DNA of 64,000 bases from Urophycis tenuis (lineage: Eukaryota; Chordata; Actinopteri; Gadiformes; Phycidae): assembly GCA_036785325.1 (NCBI GenBank), contig JAXIVH010000012.1, positions 11,332,854 through 11,396,853 on the forward strand, given 5' to 3'. The notes below the pieces were generated by a model. The model ran no database searches and was not told the origin of the DNA. It saw only the letters and a list, made by a program, of their open reading frames with translations. The translations under genes were made by a program, and so were the position numbers. This document shows, piece by piece, positions 39,101 to 49,911 of the stretch. Within the stretch, counting starts at the first letter, position 1. Each line of letters starts with the position of its first letter.

Positions 39101-40357
39101 AAAAACGGTGCATCAGCACTTCGGCAACACATAAAGGACAGAGGTGGGGGGGGGGACATCGATTTCTGAACCGACAGCCTGATTGATTGCGTTCACACAT
39201 ATAAAAAAAAAACTTGCGCGCTCCCTAAAAGGTTCCCCGTGTACGTTTCAAAGTCCAAACGAGTGCACTGTGAATCGATGACGAGGAGCCATTCGCTCTT
39301 TCCGCGGTTGACCCAAATCCGGGAGGTTCGGACAGGAGTCGCAGGTTCTGGGGGGGGGGGGGGGTCCACCTTCAAGGTCCACACCCAATCGGCTGACCCC
39401 GTTTGCCCCTCAGAGAGAGGGAGGGGGAGGGGAGTCCCCACTGCCTGCTCCGGCTCCGCGGGGGACACTTGACCCCCCGCAGGGTCCCTTTGATAATACG
39501 CTGGACTCTTCTGTCCCCTTCTGCCTTTTCCCCTGGCCGAGGTGACTCTCGGGACAGGGGGTCAGGAGGGTCGCGGTGATTGGTGGCGGTGGGGGTCGGG
39601 GTGGTGGTGGGGGGGGGGGGGGGGGGGTGCAAAGTCTAGCCCCCGGGAGGGGGGGCTGCTGCTGCGTTGACTGAGGAGCGGCCACAGACACAAAGCGTGG
39701 AAAAAAAAAAAAAAAAAACGAAGGGACGCCCCCCAGGGGAGTGTCCTGGGGCGCGGACCGGCCCGGGCGATTATGGGTTTTTGCACCCACAACCCCTCCT
39801 CCCCCCAAAGCTCCCATCGAGCGGAGTGGGAGCGGATGGGTGGGTGGGGGAGGCTCAGTCAGCGGGCCAGGAGCCGCCGGAGCGATGAAAAGATAATTCC
39901 TCCCCCCAGTACCCCCTTTCCCCCCGGTGCGCCGCCGCGGGACCTCATACGGCGTCAAACCATTTGTGCACGGCGGACAGGGGCAGATTGGGCCAAGAAG
40001 GATATGAGTGGGAAACTTCAAAAAGCTGCTCATGTTTCCCTGCCGCCGTGAAAGGGATTTGTATAAACACAATTCAGCCTGTCGGCGGCCCTTCCCATGA
40101 GCACCCACAATCCAAAGCCCCCCCCCCCCGATCCACCCACCCCCACCCCACCCCAAGACCCCCCCCCCCCCCCCCCGCCACCGCCACCCCACCACCCATT
40201 TTTTTTTCGGTTGGCATTTTTCGAATAATGAACCTCTTATGTGTGGGGGTCCCTCTTCTTACCCCCCCCCCCCCCTCCAGCCCCCGCCCGCCCCCGACCG
40301 CCCCCACCCGCCCCCCACACCTGATCCCCGCTGCGGTGTGCTAGTCGTGGACCGGGG

Positions 40358-40432
40358 ATGCTGGCCGCGCCATTCGACCACCTGTGGCAGTCCCAGGCAC
40401 ATGGAGAACCGCTAACGGCGGCAGGCTTCAGG
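40358..40432 (+). other. zpld1: Candidate 5' non-coding exon of zpld1
   Basis: The coding start of zpld1 lies 10 bases inside an exon whose acceptor is at 40901-40902 (TCTTCCAG-like tract), so at least one upstream non-coding exon must exist. A strong donor, AGG followed by GTGAGT, sits at 40432/40433, about 470 bases upstream in GC-rich DNA. An ORF beginning at 40358 would cross the junction out of frame with zpld1, making it an upstream ORF rather than a longer N-terminus. The exon start is unknown. This rests on one splice motif. Confidence 0.25.
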
Positions 40433-40912
40433 GTGAGTACGCGCGGTGCAGGAACAGAGGGGGGGGGGGGGGGGGAAAGTAAGGGAACCGCGGGGTGGTC
40501 TTCCCAAGTCCAGCGTCTCTCCTTCGTGCCCGTCGTTCCTTCAGTTGACCAGAACCCACCCCCCCCCGTTGGCTGAGGATGCTGGGTAGATATTTGGGGT
40601 AAGGCATGTTAAGATGGGGACGGCGATGCTGCTGATGATGCTGGTGATGCCGTGGGGTTTCACGTGAGGCCATCTTGTGATTCGTGTTCCATGTTTTTCA
40701 CAAGTCGATAATATGTGTGTTAGGGTACACGTGTAAGAGAAACCTTCTCGCTCTCTTTTGGTGTTTACTGGGAAAGTTGAACAAAGCAATTTTTCCAATT
40801 ACTGAAGTTTAAAGTTCAAACTTGACGCCAATTCATGGTATCGAGGGACATTCACCGCCTCTGCTTGCAGCGTCTCAATAGCAACTGTGTTGGTTCTCTT
40901 CCAGGTGCTGAA

Positions 40913-41501
40913 ATGGAGCATATATTGCTGATTCTATTACTGTTTATCAAGGCCTTGTCAGTCGGAAGTCAGTTCAATGGATACAACTGTGACGCCAACT
41001 TCCACAGTCGCTTCCCCGGTAAGAAATGCCTCCCTTAAGAAGCAGCCAGTATGAATAATTCACAGGAACTGCTACTTATGTAAGTTGCATATACCGCTAC
41101 CTATCTCACCAATGGCCTTTTTTTCCAATGAGAAAATGTTTTTGCTGAAAACCTACGAAGGACAAATGTGTTCATTGTAAATTGCCTTTCATAAAACTTT
41201 CAGCTTAATAACAAAATGAAATACGACAATTCAACTTATCCAATAGAAACATTAATCACATTTACACTTGTGTAAATATGATGAATACTTGACATGACAT
41301 TTTAATCAAGTGTATTTTCCATAGTTTTCGGACATTATCTAAGCTATAAATCACCATTACCGAAATCCGTCTAACATTACCGATAACAAACTCCACGTTG
41401 GCTTCTTGAACTTCAGACTCATGATGAATAACACAAATTACAAAGGAAAGGGCACTGTTTGGGGCTGACGCCAGCATGCGTGTGTGTGCGTGTGTGTGCG
41501 C

Positions 41502-41532
<31 letters not shown>

Positions 41533-42528
41533 CGCGTGTGTGTGCGCGCGTGTGCGTGTCTGGCAGCCGAGAGGGACATCAGCGTGTACTGCGGGGTGCA
41601 GACGATCACGCTCAAGATCAACTTCTGCCCCGTCCTCTTCTCCGGCTACACCGACACCGACCTGGCCCTCAACGGTCGCCACGGCGACGCCCACTGCCGC
41701 GGCTTCATCAACAACAACACCTTTCCCACCGTAGTGCTCTTCAGCATCAGCCTGGCGACGCTGGAGGCCTGCGGCAACGCCCTGGTGGTAAGCAGAGAAA
41801 GGCCACGGTCATTATGCGGAGGGGGAAGGTGTATTGTAGGTCTCACGGTTCAAACGGGGGTTCCTAGGTCAACAGGAACGGAGATGAAATGGGTCACGGT
41901 GTTTTCAGGTTTTGAGTTTCAGCTCAGTGAAAGATCAAGATTTGCTCCAAGTGGCTGAGAGACAAGAGGGAAATCTAAATCTAAATCTAAAAAGGGAGTT
42001 GTACTGCTATGGCACCGCAACATCAGACCGAATAATGATACATATTAATGTGCATTTGATCAGTGGGCCGACTCCATGTCAACATAATGGATCAGATTTG
42101 AAATTCAAAGCACCATGTTGATGTTTTGAGGTGGTGCGGTGTTGCATTGTTGCATTGCATTGGTTAGGTTAATTGTTTCACCCGTATTGACACACATTTT
42201 GTCCCCCGGGAAGCTAGGGTTCACATAAAACTTTGAATGGGACCTTGGGTTTGTTTAATGTATTTAATAAAAAATCGAAAATATATTATCAGCCATAGAC
42301 TAGATTTTTACTGCTCCTGTTTTTCAAGCAGCAGTTAAGCAGCGAAAAATATTGTTGAACAGATTCAACCGACGGCCTGTTACGGTGGTCCCTACTGCCG
42401 CCGTGAAAGCTGTTTATTTCCCAGGACAGAATGTGTTTGATTGCATTACTTTGTTCCCCCCTGCGCCTATCATTTTAAATCACGAGTGGGGCAGAAGTTC
42501 CAGACTTTCTTTGGCTTCCGCAGCGCCT

Positions 42529-42609
<81 letters not shown>

Positions 42610-42613
42610 CAGA

Positions 42614-42700
<87 letters not shown>

Positions 42701-45700
42701 GTGATCGGGGTTGGGGATTTACACTGCCACATGGTGCATTAGTATGCCAGAATCGTACGATGCCCCCCCCCATCCAAGCAGTCCTGCAGAGGGGGGGGGG
42801 GGGGGCACGTCGTCGAAACCCTGACACCCTCTCTCTGTCCCCCACGGCTTCACGGCAGGTCTCCACAGGTCAGGGACCCAACGCCTACGGCAACCTGTCG
42901 CTGGTCCAGATCGGCAACATCTCGGGGTACATCGACACCCCCGACCCCCCCACCATCATCAGCTACCTGCCCGGCTTGCTGTACAAGTTCAGCTGCAGCT
43001 ACCCCCTGGAGTACCTGGTCAACAACACCCAGCTGGCCTCGTGAGTGGCGCGCAGACAACACCGCGCACGCTGTGAACTGAAAGGCTAACACTGAAAGTG
43101 TTATGTATCGCCTTTATGAAATAAAAAAATAAAAAAGGTGCAGAAACAATCACAGGCTTGCTACCAGTGCTTACCAGAGGGGTAAGCACTGGTAGGTTCT
43201 AGGTTCTAGGTTCTTTTTGGGGGGGCTCAGCTACCAGGAAGCCAGGGGAGGGGGGGGGGGGGGGGTATTGGGGATTTTGAATATCGTAGATTTGAGGATG
43301 AAACGATAGGGTGGGCTAAGGCAAGCTACGTCAAAAAAGCTCTAGCTTCGCAACTGATTTTCATTGTTATTATTGTTTTTTTAGTTTTTATTTGACGGCA
43401 CAGAGATCCGGGGCTATTCCCGAAAGATCCGGGGCTATAGCCTCGAATGCCCAGGTCTAACAACGCAACGCGCCTGGTGCTTACCTCAACTAACGGCATT
43501 GTTATACATCAGTCACTCCTGTGACTCCTGTCAATTGAAACTGTCCATTGAGTCACGGCCGTAGGGAAACGCAAATGTTTGCGGTTCATTCTCATTCACT
43601 TTCAGCCACAAAACAAGGCCAAAATGAAATGAAATGCACTTCCGGCTCTCGGTTCCGGGCTCTCGGTTCTCGTTCCGCTCAACGGAGCTCTGCTCTTCTG
43701 TCACAAAGGTCGGCCGCCGCCATCTCAGTGAAGGACAGCAATGGCACCTTCGTCAGCACCCTGAACCTGATGCTGTACAATGTAAGTCCCCACACCAAGG
43801 CGGCCGTGGAGGAAGACCCTGGATGCGTGGGCACGCCAAAAAAAAATGAAGACATTGACACATCTGGGGCTGGTGTGGACATAATCGGACATAATGTTTT
43901 TATAATATCCTGACAATCTACAGATTAGGGTCAGGCTTTGGCATGACAAATGATTGCTGTATAAAACGGTGCGTTTATCGGGCGGCAGAGGCGTTTTGCG
44001 TGTTATACAAAAGGCTGGTAATCCTTTTGTACGCTTTCTAAAGCGGAGGACAAATTGCCTCTAATCCCTTAATGGCCTCAGATCTAACCTGATTCACGCG
44101 GCATTCAGAGCCAACTGTAACCTCATTGGTCCGATTGAGTCCGTTCAACCGGCGACCCGTGGACAAGACTCAATGGCGGCAGGATAATCCGTGCGCTTGG
44201 GAGACGATACGGACCGATTTGCCATTGCACGGGGTCGGAAATGGGGGAAAAAGGGAGAGAGCGCAAAAAAACAACAAAACATGAGTGAAAACCACAGGGA
44301 TCACCGTGACAGCCGAACCGTTCAACTGTTGTTACTGTTCGGTCTGCAGGACTCGACGTACGTCCAGCAGCTGTCCATCCCCATGGCGGGGCTCACGCTG
44401 AAGACACGCGTGTTCGCGGCTGTGAGAGCCTCCAACCTCGACAGAAGGTATTTCACCAAACACGGTGCATTCACTGTTCCACCACTGCTGCTGCCGCTGA
44501 GTTGAACAAGGCGGCTCAGAATGGGGTACGAGCTGTTCCGCCGCATCAGACTCTGGATTGATAGCTAAAGTGGGTTGGCAGGTGACATTGTTTCTGTTAG
44601 TTTTTGCTTTGACCAATCATGTTGCTGGACGCAGGGCTCTGTAAACGGTGTATTTAGCAAACACGTCCAGCAGTAGGAAACAGTTAAAAGTTAATGCAAT
44701 TACAATTCCCTTCTGAAAATGTAATCCTTTAGCGCAGAAGTAGAATATTATATATATATAGAGAATAATTATTCGTAGAATATCTCCACAGTTCCCCCTC
44801 CTGTAGTTTTGATTTTAGGCTCAGGCTCTTTGCTGTCTTCCCCCAGAAGTTCTGCTGTGACATAGTAATAGTCATAGTTATAATACTAACCGACCCAAGA
44901 TCAGGTTGGATTCTATCCTTTAATAACAATTAGAATGTTTTTTTATTTGCCATCATTTGTCCCATAATATTGGGATCAGTAGTCAATAGAGTCAATAAAA
45001 TGAATAAAACATCAATAAAATATAAATATCAATATAATATCAATATTGGTATGTATTGACGCTGAAAAAAATAATTCTGGTTGACCCCCAGTTCAGAATT
45101 ACCCCCCCCCGTTCTAATAATTTTGTGAAGACATCAAATTACAATAAGGGCTTTCTCTGCAGTATCCCTGACCCAACAAAACCGCTGTAAAATCTGTCTT
45201 CTTTTTAATACCTGAGCAGCAACCCCAAGGCATGTGCTTTTTAGTTATAATTATTACGTTAAAATCAATCCAACATATAATAATCATAATAGCACATTTG
45301 ATTTATATAGGGCCTTTCAATCAACCAAAGGCGTTTGACAGCTATTAGGAGAAGATCTTACTCATGTGAAGCCCACATAGTATCTCACACAATGTCTGAT
45401 CAGAACATTCAGAACACGTTAGATAACCACACCCTATACTGAGCGCGCTTCACACTGGGTAAAATAACATGAAATGGTAAGCCAACCCAAAGAACCACCA
45501 CACAATGGGAAAATGATGACCTACTTTAAGGGCATATTCCTTTTTGATTATATGTAAAACAAACCCCTTATTCAGCGTGTCAAATATGTCCATCCAAATG
45601 TGCCCTGATGAGACACGAACATGAGCCCCCGAGGAGGGAGCTATTAACGCAAACAGAGGTTGCTGGGTGTGTGAATGGGGTGTCTGATTTTGTTCACCTG

Positions 45701-48700
45701 AGAAGTGCACATTGGGCCAAGAGTGCCTTGGTAATGAATCACTATCTTGGACAAATAAGGGGCCAATAAAGCTTTTTTTTTCATATACATTTTCTTATCT
45801 GTGTCACAGGTTCTCTGGCTAAGAAAACGTAAGATGTGAGAAAAGTAACCATTATACAAACAAGACACATTAAACTTAAACAATAGTTATGAGATTGACA
45901 CTTCTTGAGTCCAAGTCCCTGCGTCTTTACTGTTTTTGTGAGTGACTCAAGAACTGTCTAAATGACAATCGCCCCCTTATTCTCAGTGCCTTCAAGAAGA
46001 AGACTAGAGAGCGACGGGTTACCGCGTGTTTTCAACCCGGTCGTCTTCCCCGTAGTGCTGCTCATGAAGCTACTCAGACCGCACCGTGTGGCTGTTGTGT
46101 GGCTCTTCTTCAACCCGGTCGTCCTACCCGTAGTGCTGCTCGTGAAGCTACTCAGACTGTTGTGTGGCTCTTCTTCAACCCGGTCGTCCTACCCGTAGTG
46201 CTGCTCGTGAAGCTACTCAGACTGTTGTGTGGCTCTTCTTCAACCCGGTCGTCCTACCCGTAGTGCTGCTCGTGAAGCTACTCAGACTGTTGTGTGGCTC
46301 TTCTTCAACCCGGTCGTCCTACCCGTAGTGCTGCTCGTGAAGCTACTCAGACTGTTGTGTGGCTCTTCTTCAACCCGGTCGTCCTACCCGTAGTGCTGCT
46401 CGTGAAGCTACTCAGACTGTTGTGTGGCTCTTCTTCAACCCGGTCGTCCTACCCGTAGTGCTGCTCGTGAAGCTACTCAGACTGTTGTGTGGCTCTTCTT
46501 CAACCCGGTCGTCCTACACGTAGTGCTGCTCGTGAAGCTACTCAGACTGTTGTGTGGCTCTTCCTCCCCGACAGGTGGAACGTCCTGATGGACTACTGTT
46601 ACACCACCCCGTCAGGAAACCCCAACGACGACCTCCGCTATGACCTCTTCTTCAGGTAACCACAAACAACAAAAGAAAATAATAGGAACATTTCCAGCAG
46701 CGGAGTGAATAGCCAGCCGGTAAAAATAAAAATAAAAACGTCAGTAGTTTAGGCTGACTATTTAACCCTAATTTATCCAAATTAATTCCTAGAAACCTTA
46801 AATTCGTGCCCACAGGGTACGAAAATTTATACCAGCCACCACCAAGGCAATGTCAAATACCTTTGCACATTTGGCAGGTACAAAGACAGAACCCTTAAAA
46901 GTTTTATTATGGACCCTCTATGTCAGGCTTTTCCTACATCTTTTCTAGTAGTGGCTATAGAGTGACTTGTGACAGCTAATTTACTTTCAATGTTCGCCGT
47001 GCTGCTGTTTCTGTTCCTCACCGCAGCTGTGATAAGGACCCCCAGACCACCATCTTTGAGAATGGGAAAAGTCAAATGGGTCGCTTTGCTTTCGAGGTGT
47101 TTCGCTTCGTCAAGCACAAGAACCAGAAGATGTCCACCGTCTTCCTGCACTGTGTCACCAAACTGTGCCGATCCGACGACTGCCCGATGCTAATGCCGGT
47201 GAGGCTAATAGCGTCAAGAATTTCAGGCTTAAAATGTAGGCTTATGTTATCATCCGCGACTGTCAAGAAAGCAATCACCTTTCTGAATATGATGAATACA
47301 AAATTTGACAGGCCGTTCAACCATTGAAGCGGACCAAAAAAAAAAAAAAATTCTCTTGCAGATACTCTGAAACAAAATATGGAAAACTGGATACCTTCCT
47401 TATAGGTTTTGCCTGATTTTATTTTTATGTTTAAAACAGTTTTGAAAATCCAAATGTAACCTATTGCCATGTACAAACACAGGTATACTTAAATGCTTTT
47501 GTATTTTGAATGTCTTTTGTGTTTGTCTTTTGTGTTTTTAATGCGTAACGCGTTAGTCTTATATATCATACATATTTTTACGTGTCTTTGTTCATCAGCT
47601 ATAATATCCGATTTAAAAAGAAAAAAAGGTTTCCTATGGTTCACAGATGCAACGATGAAATGACCTTGCCAATCGCTCTATCCCTACATGTGTATTCTCA
47701 GATTTGTGGAAGCAGAAAAAAGAGGGACATACCAGATGGGAAGGAGTCCAACTCAGCTTCAGGAAATGCTGTGATTACAGCCGGTCCAATCATCACCCGC
47801 AGTGGTACTATATGAACATGTTCCTTTGCCAACACTGCCATTTCCCCTTGCCCCCCTCCCCCCCCCCCCCCCCCCCCCCCACCACCCTACTTCAAAAAAA
47901 AAAAAATCACTATTCATTCCTAAGTTGTCTTAAAAACATTTTCTGACTAAAAAACACAATAGGGGAGACAGGAACAGCAACGCGTTTTGATTCCACTGAC
48001 AACTCATTGGAAATCTTGCATTTTGCCCAAGCACCCAAATATGAACACAGGTTCATGAGCGGTTGTCGTGTACAAGGGGTTTCATTGTTACAACCTGCGC
48101 TTAAGACCCCGCTCACGTGACCCAGTCTTCTTCTTGCCCAGAATGCGTTTGTCGCTAGATGTTGATTTGCGTGAACGTTACGCATTACATTTCACGTAGA
48201 AGACTATTAGTTAATCTCTCTAAAATGTGTGCTACAATGTTACTTCAACATTCTTGGTGCTAATCATCAAATAATTAGTATAAAACATTTTTTTTTTTTT
48301 TTTTTACCTCTGAGCAAGTTTTTTTTTTTTTAAGTGAGGACATTTGTGCCAACAGCCATGTAACTTTGTATGGCCAAAAAGACAGGTGGGTACAGAATTG
48401 ATCACAGGGTGTCATTGGTGGACCTGGCTCTGCTACTGCCATGTTACAATCATGCCGGTCTCCCCTCTATGATGTAAGATATGTAAGCGTGAAACCAAAA
48501 TAAATATTGAATGATTTCTCAGCCATTGTTAAAAACTGTCAAGGAGAATATCTAATCTTAAATTTATGAGGAGGGCGTGACACAACTATTTTTCATCGGT
48601 GTCCTAGATAACTGTAAACGCTCTTCCCCAGACTGCCCGTCGGCGTTCTGGTGACTCATACTGCACTGTAAGAGAATTTGTCGCCTCGCATCGTATAACA

Positions 48701-49911
48701 GAGTGGTTACTAAGTGTCTGTGTGTATTTTTTTTGTTTTGCAGATGAAACGCCCACCAACAACTCACAACTGGGTAAGGCGGTTAGTTTGTCGAGTGACT
48801 TTATCAAATTAATCAACCGTTTACAATGCAAAGTCATTTTATTTCTAGTAAGTTTCTAATACACACACTACTACTACGTTTCATCCAAAGTGAATGACGG
48901 GGATTTTTTCGGTTCACATACCATGTCATTCATGAGCAGGTAGGGGGTTAGTCGGCCATCTTGCTCAGGGTGGCCTACAGGTAGAGTGCAGAGACGCTGG
49001 GGTTCGAACCCGGAAGCTTTCGTCTGTGAGTGGTGACAGACCGTCGCAAACCACCATACTGTCCCGTGGGCCCCCACATCCTGCTCTCTCAATGAATAAA
49101 ATATAGTATCTTGTTTAGTATCTGAAGTAGAGCTGTAATCGGACCTTAAAAGTAAGGCCCGACCTGGCCGGAGCCTGACACGATTCTGCCCGAACCCGTT
49201 TGGACCCGAAAGAACTCGATTTTTTTCAAAGCCTGAACCCGTTTACAGCTCGACATATTCCAATGCACGCACACAGCTCTTTTTCAAGAATGGGTCGAAC
49301 GCCGCTTTTTTGCATTTCACATAACCCGCTGGCTCATTGACCTCATTCTGCACATGGTCAAAAACTTTTCCACACACCTCAGACTTTGCTTTCTTTGATG
49401 GTGCAACTTAAATGTAATCGCCGGAGGCCAGCTTTTGATTCACCTCCTCCGCATCCATTTGCGCATCATTCTCGCACTAATCGAAATGCATCACCTGACC
49501 GCTCATTAACCGCGCAAGCCCACGCCCGGCCCGAGCCCGACTCAAATGACAATTAAGTCAATTAATTGTCGGGTTCTGAACCCGACTGAACCCGTCCGGT
49601 GCCGTGGGGTCCCGTCGGGTTCGGGCAAAGATCTTCAGCTCTAATCTTGAAGCACTATGCTTATTCATACATACATCACCTTATATCAAACGTACGGTAT
49701 GTGATGTGTGTGTCGCTGCCCCGCCCCTCCAGGCCAGCCGAACCCGCCCGGGTTCCAGATGACGGCGGTGACCAGCGCCCTCCTGTCGGGCGTGGTGATC
49801 CTGGGCGTGGTGAGCGCCTGCTTCTTCCTGCTCTCGCTCACCCTCCTCAGGGGCAAGAGCGTCCCCGGCGGCATGGCGTCGTCGGGGGTTCGAAACCCGG
49901 CCTTCAACTGA
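40913..49911 (+). CDS. zpld1: Zona pellucida-like domain-containing protein 1 (ZPLD1), complete, 10 coding exons
   Basis: Coding exons: 40913-41018, 41567-41787, 42859-43040, 43709-43781, 44350-44447, 46575-46655, 47027-47198, 47702-47804, 48744-48773 and 49733-49911, 1245 bases (414 residues plus stop). All junctions are GT-AG and keep frame. Residues 1-19 form a hydrophobic signal peptide (HILLILLLFIKALS). The ZP module follows, with conserved cysteines (Cys26, Cys44, Cys56 among others) and the family stretches NGYNCDANFHSRFP, ERDISVYCGVQ, YLPGLLYKFSCSYPLEYLVN and MSTVFLHCVTKLC. RKKRD at 316-320 is a furin-type site at the expected place after the ZP module. A transmembrane helix spans about 371-394, then a short tail ending NPAFN. 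Many N-X-S/T sites suggest glycosylation. The expected role is an extracellular matrix or gel protein released from the membrane (known for the ZP family, inferred here). Match to ZPLD1 is from memory. Confidence 0.95.
41475..41560 (+). repeat. GT/GC microsatellite beside the zpld1 exon 2 acceptor
   Basis: A GTGTGTGCGTGTG-type tract runs to within six bases of the acceptor (exon begins 41567). It therefore replaces a normal pyrimidine tract with alternating G and T. Confidence 0.9.
42532..42698 (+). repeat. GA microsatellite with ACAG interruptions
   Basis: About 167 bases of AG units interrupted by ACAG and ACCG groups in zpld1 intron 2, ending about 160 bases before exon 3. ORFs of Arg/Glu or Ser/Leu repeats here are shadows. 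Confidence 0.97.
45296..45365 (+). repeat. Dispersed repeat fragment (TTGATTTATATAGGGCCTTT type)
   Basis: The string ATTTGATTTATATAGGGCCT, then CAACCAAAGGCG, resembles a short repeat that recurs throughout fish genomes as I remember it. It lies in zpld1 intron 5. There is no second copy in the window, so the family is uncertain. Confidence 0.4.
46033..46565 (+). repeat. 65-bp tandem array abutting the acceptor of zpld1 exon 6
   Basis: The phrase CAACCCGGTCGTCCTACCCG recurs at 46111, 46176, 46241, 46306, 46371, 46436 and 46501, exactly 65 bases apart, after a first copy at 46033 that is 78 bases from the second. Copies are almost identical; the last reads CTACACG. Each unit contains GTTGTGTGGCTCTTCTTC, a pyrimidine-rich stretch like the genuine acceptor just downstream (GTTGTGTGGCTCTTCCTCCCCGACAG, exon at 46575). 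The array probably grew from the acceptor region and must vary in copy number between individuals. Confidence 0.9.
48950..49085 (-). mobile_element. Possible degenerate, reversed tRNA-SINE fragment
   Basis: The + strand reads CTTGCTCAGGG, then GGGGTTCGAACCCGGAAGC and finally ACCATACTGTCCC, a string similar to the reverse complement of the SINE at 22158-22420 (TTGCTCAGGG ... GGGATCGAACC ... CACTGAGC). It lies in zpld1 intron 9. The resemblance is weak, and only an alignment would settle it. Confidence 0.35.
49128..49643. mobile_element. Non-autonomous hAT-like element built of CCCGAACCCG-type motifs
   Basis: It begins TAGAGCTGTAATCGGACC and ends GATCTTCAGCTCTA, so the terminal eight bases (TAGAGCTG) are inverted copies. 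Flanks ATCTGAAG (49120-49127) and ATCTTGAAG (49644-49652) look like an 8-base duplication with one later insertion, as in hAT elements. The interior carries many variants of CCCGAACCCG and its complement. No transposase ORF is present. It sits in zpld1 intron 9, just before the last exon. Confidence 0.65.

Larger units (their letters stand above)
32016..40912. other. Spacer between divergent picalm and zpld1, with promoters presumed at each side
   Basis: The picalm start is at the left edge and the zpld1 start at the right, so promoters for both should lie inside. A CT repeat (32341-32376), an intact tRNA-Glu (33100-33171), AT-rich low-complexity DNA (33200-33800), a GAA repeat (34551-34579) and several G or C runs (for example 39609-39627) are visible. 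From about 39200 to 40560 the DNA is GC-rich and CpG-containing, as expected near a promoter. I found no additional coding gene. The long minus-strand ORFs near 34000-34860 and 39410-40195 are repeats of Pro, Ser or Phe. Confidence 0.5.

Noticed and set aside
39410..40195. 261-residue minus-strand ORF rich in Gly, Pro and Arg
   Set aside because: It runs through poly-C/G tracts, has no domain or splice partners, and other frames over the same DNA give equally long low-complexity ORFs.
41459..41958. Longer N-terminal reading of zpld1 exon 2 through the GT repeat
   Set aside because: The Val/Cys repeat is microsatellite translation. A clear AG acceptor at 41565-41566 joins in phase with the signal peptide exon.
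46033..46565. CRISPR-like array of regular direct repeats
   Set aside because: Units are contiguous, with no unique spacers, inside a vertebrate intron. It is a VNTR.
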